This document shows positions 1 through 8,937 of a stretch of DNA of 12,774 nt, piece by piece; positions within the stretch are counted from its first letter, which is position 1, and each line of letters opens with the position of its first letter. The notes under the pieces were generated by a model, which saw nothing but the letters and a program-made list of their open reading frames with translations, did not search any database and was not told where the DNA came from. The translations under genes and the position numbers were made by a program. The DNA is from Parachlorella kessleri (taxonomy: Eukaryota; Chlorophyta; Trebouxiophyceae; Chlorellales; Chlorellaceae): the NCBI GenBank assembly GCA_001598975.1, contig BBXU01000428.1:1-12774 (forward strand). The letters run 5' to 3'.

Positions 1-465
1 GGGGCGCCGGCTGCTTTGGGGCATCGTCCTTGCATGTGGTGATTAGGCAACAGTTCATGTTGCCCGCAAGGTGCTGAGGAGTGACTGCAATGCCTCCCTT
101 GCATGGGGCTGGCATTGGTCGACATGAAGGCTTCTTGCTACATGCGGGTGGGATGCGCAAGCCGATCTGCTGGGGCTGTCACGCAGGAGGTTCCCAGCTT
201 ACGAGGCGAGTCCTGCATAGGCACATAAGGCAGTCGGCTCACGAGTGTGTGTACGTGGTCTTGACACATGCAGCCTCGTCATGTCATGCAAGATCACCCC
301 AGCAGAGGACCTAGCCTCTGACGCAACGCAGCTGACTGCCTGCCCTGGTTGGTTGGTTGGCGCAGGTATGTGACAGGCGATGGCAGCTTGGCCCTGGCGC
401 CTGAGGCGATGTCAAGGCATCACTTCACAAAGAGCTCCCGGGTGGTCGTCATGGCAGAGAGCTGA
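1..465 (+). CDS. C-terminal two exons of an unrecognised protein (5' part outside window)
   Basis: I propose two exons, 1-70 and 366-465, joined by a 295-bp GT-AG intron (donor GCAAG|GTGCTG, acceptor GGCGCAG). Of the three frames at the left edge only the one whose codons begin at position 3 stays open to the donor. It leaves phase 2, and the second exon supplies exactly one base before continuing in the only frame open there, down to TGA at 463-465. The joined tail is about 55 residues, rich in Ser, Val and Ala, with the recognisable stretches ASSLHVVIRQQFMLPARY, VTGDGSLALAPEAMSRHHFT and the C-terminus KSSRVVVMAES. I do not recognise the family. The intron's 3' end carries a short GGTT repeat (347-360). 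Phase agreement across the junction is the main support; there is no homology support. The start lies beyond the left edge. Confidence 0.55.
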
Positions 466-2611
466 ATGCTGGTCCCGGCTGTAAGTACCCGGCGCCTTCA
501 GCTTGCCTGTCCCTGGGCATTTGCACCTGCACAGCTGCCGCATCCAGAAGTAGCTGTGGAGGGCCGATGCTGACACGGAGCTGTCACGAGCGAGTCATAA
601 GAGCCAGCCAGGACGTGTTGGCTGGAACTAATGTAGTAGTAAGTACCATCTGCCGCTTTCGTGGCTACGCACACAGCCCAACCCCCTGCCCCTACTCTCT
701 ACGGCAACCGCAGGCTGCATCACTCATTGTTGGCACCATTTCTATGGCTTGGAAGTCAGTTTGAGAATGCCTAGCCACACCCATACTGTGGGAAAAAGTG
801 AACTGCTACCTATGCAGCTCGGACGGAGGACTGTAAATTTTGCTTGGGCCTCTTCCAAATCTCCTTACTTGTGATGCCTGTCCTGTACTGCTATTATATT
901 TGCAGCGTGACCAGGACCATTGTTACCTCTCACTTCTTACATCTATCCTGCCCCTTCTGTACTCAGCACTTTTGTCTGGCCCTCAGCACTGACCCTGACA
1001 TGCATGCCAGCTTGTGTGGGGCCTCTTGATTTTATGTGAGCGGTTAGCCAAGCCAAGCACCGATTTTAATACTGTTGGTAGGCGGGCAAGGTGAAGCGTG
1101 CACGCACATGTGAGCAACTGCATACCTGTCGCAAGCACGTAGTAAGTCAGTGTGAAATAGTAGATGCCTCGAACTGGATGGCAATGGCCCGCTTGCAGAG
1201 CTGTTGGAGCCGCCTTTCTCCCTGTCTCCCACTTCCTTCCCCGGCGTCAACCTGCAACCAGTGGGCATGCCAGTGGTAGGCTCAGCAGGGATCTGAGAGA
1301 GCATGCACATTCAAGCTCACATAGTGCAAGACGCTCAGCACCTTACCCCTCCACGTCTGTACCCACCCTTGCATACCTCCTTCAGTCGAGCTATCCCTGC
1401 TCTTCTAGCGGCCAACGCATATGCCTATAGAGCTGCACCACTGCAATAGCCTTGTTCCACATGCCCAAGGGGATAACACCTAACGAGTATGTAGGCTGGG
1501 AGCTCTCTCAGTTGTGCAGACCATGCTTCAGGCATTTCACCAACATGTTGATGACCCATCCATCTACAATAGCAAATGCGTTGATTTCCTGCTTCCAGAG
1601 CAGTATGTGACGCTCTCTAGCACCTGATGCAGGGTGGTGCTTTGTGCTACGATTTTGCTGCATGACAGACAGAAACAACGGATATATAATGCCAGCTTTA
1701 CCTTGCTGCCAGTCATGCTGTGACCGAGGGCAGTTGGAAGTGTGAGTAAGAGCTGCATAGTTTCCTGTACACCAGCCGGTGGCTGGTCGCGGGCCACGCT
1801 ATGCAATGGAACTTATGGACTGCAGGTGGTGCAGTGGAGCGAATAAGGGCGTGACCTGGGCCAGTCATGACCCCTGATCAGGGCTATGTGTTTGTGGCTA
1901 TCACTGCTGTTGTTGAGCCTGGCAGTGCAAATATACTACTGCTCGGTGTACCTGTCAAGCTTGGGCCCCATATGGGGGAGTACCGACATTGTAAGCTCTC
2001 CGCGAGGTGACCTCCATTTCCTTGCCAATTGGCTAGCCTAGCCTCGTACCCAGCATACCGCCACACTGCCATTTGTTCCCATTTCCGTGCCTGTTGTGAT
2101 ACGGTTGTAACTATTTTCACCACAGCAATGTCTATAGACCATGTCGCAATTTGGACTACCTCATCTCCGAAGCCTCCGCTATCCTCCCTACCTACTAACA
2201 CTGCTCATTCAACAAATACGCAGGCGACATGGAGCACACCATGCCACGGCTTACTCAGGGTTTTGGTCAGGGGACCGCCGACTCTTCAACTGTTCCCTCA
2301 TCATGCCTACAAAAGCTGCCTACGCCTACAATCAATCACCTGGGGTCTGCCATGTCTCCAGGCTCGGGCCCAATACGCTCGCAACGGCATTCCAACCCTC
2401 AACTCTGGCTTGAACAGCTCCACGGAAACCTGCATGAAGGGTCTGACACTACAGGCATCAACAGCCAAAGCATGAGCTTGTTCTGTCCACCACAAGATGA
2501 GTAAGATGCACTCACATGTGACCACAACGACTTTGCCCAACTTCAATGTGCACGCCAACGCAAAGCCCGACAGCTAGTGTGCACCCACCTTCTTGCACAC
2601 TACCAAGGATG
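466..2611. other. Convergent intergenic region / 3' UTRs, no gene recognised
   Basis: This 2.1-kb stretch lies between the stop of the left-edge + gene and the stop of the HUA2-like - gene. Short ORFs exist on both strands; the longest, 2029-2475 on +, starts at TTG. None has recognisable protein character, continuity across splice sites, or a conserved motif. It is more AT-rich and less codon-biased than the exons. Only 466-836 can be tied to the left gene's 3' UTR by a TGTAA signal. On the - strand the nearest TGTAA (TTACA at 937-941) is about 1.67 kb beyond the HUA2-like stop, so that gene's 3' end is unresolved. Two GTAAGT donors with nearby CAG acceptors (481-534 and 639-713) could be 3'-UTR introns. 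Confidence 0.6.
832..836 (+). terminator. Candidate TGTAA polyadenylation signal for the left-edge gene
   Basis: TGTAA is the usual polyadenylation signal in chlorophyte green algae. This copy lies about 367 nt after the TGA at 463-465, a normal algal 3' UTR length. A second TGTAA at 480-484 overlaps a GTAAGT and may instead be a splice donor. Confidence 0.35.
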
Positions 2612-5600
2612 TCAGCCCCAGCCCATTCCACCCATGTACTGCTGCTGCTGCTGCACGCTCCACAGGCCGGCCCCTTGTTGCTGCTGGAGCTGCTGCTGCT
2701 GCTGCATGCCGTGCTCAGGCATGTGTGACATGTAAGGGTGCTGGTGCGCTGCCAAGCCGGGCGCATGTGGCATGCCCCCTGCCTGCCACACCGGTGGGGT
2801 AGCCTGCTGCTGGGCAGTGGGGCCACGGTGGGCTGCAAAGCCAGGGGGCGGCCCTTCCAGCAAGCCGCCAGCTGCTGCCATCTCCCCCAGCAAGCCACTG
2901 GCATGCCAGGGTCTCGCACCATGGGCTGCATGCTGCACTCTTGGCTGCCCCAGCATGAGGGGCACCTGCTGCTGCCGCTGCTGCTGCGGGCGCTGCCCTG
3001 CAGGGGTACGCTGGAACCCAGGGGGCATCTGTGAGAACTCAGCCGCTGGCTGCTGTGGCAGCGCTTCTTCTCCAAAGCCGTCCTCCCCCCAGTCCTCGTC
3101 CTCGAGGGCCCCGGTGTCCAGGCACAGGGACATGATGCGCCAGCGGTACTGGCCGCCGCTCCACTCCTCGCCCTCGCACCTTACACGCGCCCCCACCTGC
3201 ACCCAACAGACCCGCAGGCAGGGCTGACATTGGGTGTGAGGTGACACACCGAGGCAACCAGTAGGCTGCGCGTTTTACCGTGCGCCGCCTGGCCATGCTC
3301 AGATGTAGCAGCATATCGATAGCAAGTTCTGACGGTCATTTTGCGGTTGTTGGGTGCCTTCGGTGCGAGCAGCTCAGAAAAGACCCAGACGTGCTACGGT
3401 GCTTTTGCCAGCAGTAATAGGTGATTGCACATGGCCTTTTGCTCCCAGGCGAGCAACTCAGGAACCCCAGGGGGCACATTGATGAACACATAAATAAGGG
3501 CAAAATCACTGCACCATAGGTCTGAGCCCAATAGGACACCAGCTTGCGATACCCTACCTGCAGCGTCCCCCCTTGGAATGCAGACGGCAGGAAGAAGCCG
3601 GCATCCGGGCCATGGCTGTCCACCGCCCCCCGGCCGCCAGGCAACAGCTCCGTCACAAAGCCCACCCAGGTGCGGAGGGTGCGGTGCTGGGTGGCAGGCT
3701 GCGGAAGGGACCCCCCAGGCGTTGCTGGCACTGCAGCAACTGAGGTGTCCAGAGTCGGCTGCAACGACGCTCGACTGCTGGCAGCTGGCAGCGGGGCTGC
3801 AGCCTGGCGGCGCCCCGCAACGGCAATCCCTGGAGGCAGCAGCGGGGGCTCACTAGCACCTCCGTTGGGCGCTGAGTGTGACGGCAGGGGCGGGGCAAAG
3901 TCTGGGGAGGTCCCCAGCGGGTCCAGCCCAGCATCCCCTTCCGGGGGCGGCTCACTGGGCAATGGAGGCAGGCCCCCAAACTCGGCCGGCGCGTACTCGT
4001 CAGGTGGCGGGCTGTATGCGGGCAGCGGCGGCGGACCATCGTCAAAGTCATCATCCAACGGCAGTGGCGGCGCGTCACCGCCTGCTGCTGGAGGCGGCTC
4101 AAACGGCAGCGGCGGCGGCCCTTCCCCGGGCTTTACTGCCGCTGCCGCGGACGCTGCTGCACCTACAAGGCCTGCTGCTGATGCTGCTGCACTGCCTGGG
4201 AGCGACCAGGGTGGTGCGCTGTACAGGCCTTCAGCTGCAGCATCTGCCTCCATGGTGGCCAGCTGAGACCAGGGGTCCTGCTGCGGCTGCTGGCTCCAGG
4301 CTCCGCCTTGCTGAGGTGCAGCCAGCATGCTACCTGCTGGAGGGGGCGGGAAATCACTGTGGTAGGAGTCTCAAGTCCAGGGTCACCAATGTTTGTGTAG
4401 CCGGCAAACGTAAAGGGTATGTGAGTCACTTGGCGGGCTACACTACTCAGGGCAATGGCTACACCACGGCATCCCCAGCATGCATAGCTTGCTTAATGTG
4501 CCAAGGGAGCGACTGTGCAACTGACAAGACGGCGCACCGCCTGTTAATCCACAAGCAGGGTGCAGGGCATAAAGAGCTGAACCGCCAAGAGACGCGGTCC
4601 CAAACCGGTTCAAAGGCACAACAGGCGAACATTTAGGACTCTTATCTCCACACCTGCCATCTGCTGCAGCATCTCCTGCTCAAACTCGTCAGGCTCCCCA
4701 GCGCCCCCCTGCTGCTGCTGTGCCCGCTGTGCCTTGCTGGAGGCTGCCAGCTCCGCCCAGTGCGCCGCCTGCGCTGCGGCCGCGGCGGCCGCGGCCTTAG
4801 CCTGCACGTGCTGCTGCTGCGCAGCCGCGAAGGCCGCGTTTCGCTTGGCTTCCTGCAGCAGCTCCCAGTGCCAGGGGCTGGCATTGGGAGGAGAGCTGCC
4901 GCCTAGGGTGCTGTCCTCCTCGTCCCAGGAGGAGGCATGGGAAGGCCCGTAGGCAGGCTGGTCTGCTGCAGGCAACGGAGCTGGAGAAGAGCCGTAAATA
5001 GTAGAACCTGAGATAAAGTGAAAGGTCCAAACGGACAGGCGGGCGCCTTGACTGCCTGCCCACGCACTTGCAAACCCTATCGGTGCACGCCCAGATGGCT
5101 TACGACAATGCAGGCCATCCCTCCATGCATGGTGGCTGCCCAACTCCACCCAGGTGCACCGGTGGGCTACTCAGGCAGAGCCAACCCTAAGCTCTGACAC
5201 CAATAAGCTACACAACTCAGGCCAATGTACTGGGGTCAGCAACACCCAATGGCAAGGAAAGCAGGAGCGGCAGCACAGCACGCACCTCTGGAGGGGCTGG
5301 CCAGCAGCACTCCTCGGGCCTCGGCTTGAGCCTGCAGCGACTCCATGTCCACCCACTGGTTGCCCACCTGTGGCTTCTGCGTCACCTGTACTACCGCCCC
5401 GTTCTGCACCAGCACACGCCATGATTGCATGCTGGGCATGCTGTCATGTGCAGGGGAGTGCACGGCCTGCTGACATCTGGCCTACTGGCGCCAGGGGCTC
5501 ACTTGCGGCAGCAGCTCAAGGCGGCAGGACACTCAAGACAACCCTGCACAGCCAGCTGCCACATGCAGCCCAGCGCGGGGATGTCACCACGCCCAAGCAA

Positions 5601-8600
5601 CGCAGTCACCAGGACTTGGGGCATCACCAGCAAGAGCGGGAGGTGCGGCTATAGCGCTGGTCCACGCCCGCTTGCAACCTGCAGCCACTTGCCTTCTCAT
5701 TAATGAACTTCATGAGCAGTACAGCGTTGACAGGCAGGCGGCGCAACGTGCGCCACAGCGCCGCCTCGCCACTCAGCCGTGCTGGTGCCCCTGCTGTGCC
5801 CGCTTCGCCTGCTCCCACTGCTGCCGCTGCACGCTGGCCCTGAAGCGAGGCGCCGCCGCCCATTGCCCCTGGGAGCCCAGGAACGCCAGCGGCAGCCGTT
5901 TCGCTTCCTGCTAAAGCAGCTGCCAGGTCATCGCCGCCCCATGCTGAGGCATGCTGCGCTGACTTGGTGCGTGCCAACAGCATGGCCGGCTCCAAGAGCT
6001 TCTCGCTGATGATGGCCTTGCGCTGCCAGATGAGCAGCACCTTCTCCAGCTGCAAACCATGTGCAGTTCAGAAAGTGTCTGAAGGGTCGCCGGACAAGCT
6101 GTCAACGCAGGAAGCCAGCCCCAAGGCCTGGCAGGCCAGAGCCTGGTCACATGCTGGTACGGCAGCAGGCACCATTCCAGAAGGCTCTGCTGATACAGTC
6201 TGTAGCTCAATATCTGAACCCGAGCTATTACTCGCTAAGCACCGTGTGCCGCTAGCGGCGGGCTTCCATGCAAGCGCGTAAACCTTGGTGCTGTTGGCAC
6301 ACATTTGGTGGCCCCATGCCCCATGCACAAGCCAGCATCTGCCTCTTTGCCTACCTTCTCCGTTGCCTGTCCATCCCTGGCAACCGCCTCGATAAGCTGG
6401 CTCAGGGCCGCCCCCACCACTCGGGGGTAGGCCTGCCCGGCAGCCGACTGGGGCCCGCAGTCTGTGCGCCCCTCCCGCTCACGCACGGACGTCTGCGCAG
6501 CAAGCAAGCATGGACCCTGAGGGCTGCCGCTGCTGCAAGTAGTGCCCACAAGTTCATGTCCAGGCGCGCGCCAAGTAAACCGCATAGAGTCGCAGCGTGA
6601 ACGCCTTGTTATTCCCACAACGAAGGTATCAGTGTCGCGTGTTGTCATGGATGTCAGCGTCCAGCGAGGCCATGCTCTCGTTGAGCCTAGAGAGTCGTGA
6701 TGATTGGCAGCACCTAGCGGCGGACTGGACCTGCCACACCCTCAGAGGCAGGGCTCCCAATGCGCAGCTCCCTGCATGGGCCTGACTTGCTTGCCTGTAG
6801 TATGGAGTCGACCAAGTAGAGCAGATTCACCCGCTGCTGGGTGCTGTCCTCCGCAGCCATGCGAGCCAGCACCAGCCGCATCAGCCCCGGGGCAGCGTTG
6901 CACTTGGCTGCAGGCAGGCAGGGTGAGTTGGGGTGCTGGTGGGATACGCATTCAGTGCTGGGCAAAGGGTGGCTCATTGTGCAGCAGCATGGTCGCCACC
7001 AGTGCTGCCCTTGGAGTGCTCCTGGGCAGCCCAGGGGGACAGCCCAGACGCATCGTTAATGCCGACCGAGGCTCATATCATGAGCACAGCGACAAACCAA
7101 CCAACCAACAAATAACCCATCACCCATTGCTAGTGTCACAAGTGAAGCCCTAGCCAGTCGGGGCAAGGCACGGCCTTCACAGTGACCCTTGCATCCGCTG
7201 CAGCACCGCTATCCTGCACGCAGCTCACCTGCTTGCAGCGCCAGGCCAGTGGCGCGCCCTATGGCCTCCTTGGTCCGCTGCAGGTTTGGTAGCATGCGCT
7301 CAAAGTTGCGGCACGCCACCTCCCGCTCAATCTCCTCCTCGCTGGGGAGCCCCACTGCCGCCGCAGGACCTGCTGCCGCTCCCGCTGCCGTTGAACTTGG
7401 ATCAGCGTCCTGCCACGCCTGCTGCGCCGTGCGGCCTACAGCAGGTGCTGACGCGCCCGCGGACTTGTGCAGGTCGGAGCCGTGGGAAGAAGAACGGCGA
7501 GGGGGTCGCGGTGTGGTGCCCCGAGAGCTGCCACCACTCCGCAGGCCTGCAGGGCTCTCCTCTGGGACGGCCGAGACGCTCGCCAGCTCGGCCGAGAACT
7601 GGAAACCAATAACGGTCACAGCTGCGGGGGCAAGAGACGCTGGCTGTGCTACCTGCTGTTGCTGCTGCTCCTGCTGCATGTCTGCATCCACTGATTTTGC
7701 ACCTGTCGCAGCTACCGCCGACGTGCTACCAGGCCCTCTGCGGGGATCTCGCAGCCCAGTTCCGCCAGGTGTGCGAAGAGGCGGGGCAGCGGCCAGCGGA
7801 GACGAGCCTGCAAGAGCTGCAGCTCCGCCTTGGCCGCGGTTGCTTACATTCAAGGGGCTGGCACCGTTCGCCAAAGCAGCAGCGCCGGCACCACTTGGTA
7901 CAGCGCTGGGAGCCGGTGAGCCGAGCTTCCCCTGTTCCACGCTTGGGGCCGCACCTGTCAGCTGATTGAGGAGGTTGGGCATGGCTGCCTTGGCCCCAGA
8001 CGCAGCAGCTGCAGGGTGCCGCGTACGTGCTCTCTTGGATGGCGACCCGGCTTGCGACTGATGCTCTGGCTGCTGTCCAGCTGCAGCCGCCCCTCCACTG
8101 CCGATAGTCCCTGGGTAAGGCGTCCCTGCTGCCCCACCAGCCCTTGCAGGCTTCTTCCCAGACCCAGGGGGCCGGCCGCGCTTGTGCTTCGCTGCAACTT
8201 GCTCTGGGCCTGCCACTGGTGGCACAGTTAAGCTATTAAGGCTGCCGTTGGAAAGAGCCCCTTCCAGCACCCTGTACTGCCTTTGTCTGCTGGTTTCAGG
8301 TTTGCTATCTTCGCTCCACACGGCGTTTAGCGCACTGCTGCTCGTGAAGAGAACCCACTCTTCGTCGCCATCATCATAGTCAAGGCGGTAGGGAAAACAG
8401 GTGTGGGGCTTGTGGGCGCCCACCACGCCAGCAAACCATGCCCCATCCTCCTCCTCCCAACACACCTGAGAGTCAACAGATGGGCTATAAGTGGCATCTA
8501 AAGCTTCCAGCCACACAGCGGTAAAGGAAGGCTTGCGATACGCGGTGGAGAACTAAACCTGAGCGCCCACCTCAACCCTGTCGCCAACTTCCGCACTCCG

Positions 8601-8621
8601 TGGGAGATACTGCGCTTCCAT
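2612..8621 (-). CDS. HUA2-like CID (RPR)-domain nuclear protein, nine exons, complete, 1267 aa
   Basis: Exons: 8559-8621, 7229-8465, 6795-6907, 6355-6492, 5693-6049, 5286-5466, 4654-5007, 3558-4333, 2612-3196. They total 3804 nt, and all junction phases agree. The ATG at 8619-8621 has good context and follows an in-frame TGA with no ATG between. Domains: Tudor-like, about residues 10-65 (VGDRVEV, then LDYDDGDEEWVLF); AT-hook KRGRPP at 116-121; basic NLS-like SKRART; CID/RPR about 403-545, with RTKEAIGRATGLALQ, VNLLYLVDSILQ, AYPRVVGAALSQL and KVLLIWQRK in the order expected for the plant HUA2 family; Ala/Gln-rich helix in exon 7; PPLP-rich segment 887-967; cold-shock-like segment 1037-1097; PPGF motifs and polyGln tail. 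Known for the family: the CID binds the phosphorylated RNA polymerase II tail, and HUA2 affects pre-mRNA processing and transcription. Inferred: a nuclear link between chromatin and RNA processing. Unlike HUA2, no PWWP is visible; the Tudor-like domain takes its place. Introns 3 and possibly 5 use GC donors. Confidence 0.85.
2637..2708 (-). repeat. CAG/polyGln tract at the C-terminus of the HUA2-like protein
   Basis: Runs of CTG on the given strand (CAG on the coding strand) encode Gln runs interrupted by Leu and by a Gly/Ala/Trp spacer, close to the final GGMGWG-stop. The interruptions suggest an old, stabilised tract rather than a pure expanding microsatellite. Confidence 0.8.
4334..4339 (-). 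promoter_or_regulatory. NAGNAG tandem splice acceptor before exon 8 of the HUA2-like gene
   Basis: On the coding strand the acceptor reads CCAGCAG. Both AGs keep the frame: one gives Met-Ala-Gly-Ser-Met at the junction with exon 7, the other Met-Ala-Ala-Gly-Ser-Met or equivalent, so usage would add or omit one residue. Exon 8 therefore begins at 4333 or 4336. Confidence 0.6.
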
Positions 8622-8937
8622 CCCAGCAGCAGCGACCCAGAGGGCCAGGAGGCCTTCAGCATGTCATGTGGCCGTCAACAGCCAACGGGAAAGGATCCAC
8701 TGCTTCGAATATAACAGGAACATGGAAGGAAGTCTGGCTATCATGCTATCAATGCGGTAAAATAATAACGCGGGGATGCCCAGGGAATCGCTGCGCCTTT
8801 TTGACCGTGGTGAAAACCCCACCACTTACACGCGTCTATAGCCTGAGCACTTCACGGATGAAACTTTGAGCCGAACGAACCAATCTAAGCACGATAAGGC
8901 ACAAGTCAACCTTACCGTGTAACTTAAGAAATAATAG
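8622..8937. promoter_or_regulatory. Divergent promoter region between the HUA2-like and MFI-like genes
   Basis: Only 316 bp separate the two divergently placed start codons (ATG of the - gene at 8619-8621, ATG of the + gene at 8938-8940). The segment must hold both 5' UTRs and core promoters, unless either gene has non-coding first exons elsewhere. It is more AT-rich than the flanking exons (for example near 8705-8712 and 8758-8768), but I see no clear TATA box in a convincing position. A + frame of 89 codons (8600-8869) opens through it; it starts at GTG and shows no protein character. Confidence 0.5.

Noticed and set aside
2029..2475. A 148-codon + strand frame in the left intergenic region
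   Set aside because: It starts at TTG, has no recognisable domain, overlaps other equally open frames, and shows no codon bias like the neighbouring genes.
3544..4266. A 240-codon + strand frame rich in Gly and Ser
   Set aside because: It is the antisense shadow of the PPLP-rich exon 8 of the HUA2-like gene. Pro codons read backwards give Gly, and no splice or domain evidence supports it.
3878..4636. A 252-codon + strand frame
   Set aside because: It runs through exon 8 and the following intron of the - strand gene with low-complexity Ala/His/Leu composition. It is an open frame due to GC bias.
7094..7110. CAAC repeat as a possible regulatory element or telomere-like sequence
   Set aside because: It is a short simple repeat inside intron 2 of the HUA2-like gene. 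A similar GGTT run sits in the left-edge gene's intron (347-360). It is too short and common to interpret.
7189..7965. A 258-codon + strand frame with Cys-rich stretch
   Set aside because: It is antisense to exon 2 of the HUA2-like gene. The poly-Cys comes from CAG/CTG repeats read in another frame.
8600..8869. An 89-codon + frame in the divergent promoter region
   Set aside because: It starts at GTG and overlaps exon 1 of the - strand gene. It ends before the MFI-like start with no splice link to it, and its composition is unlike the neighbouring proteins.
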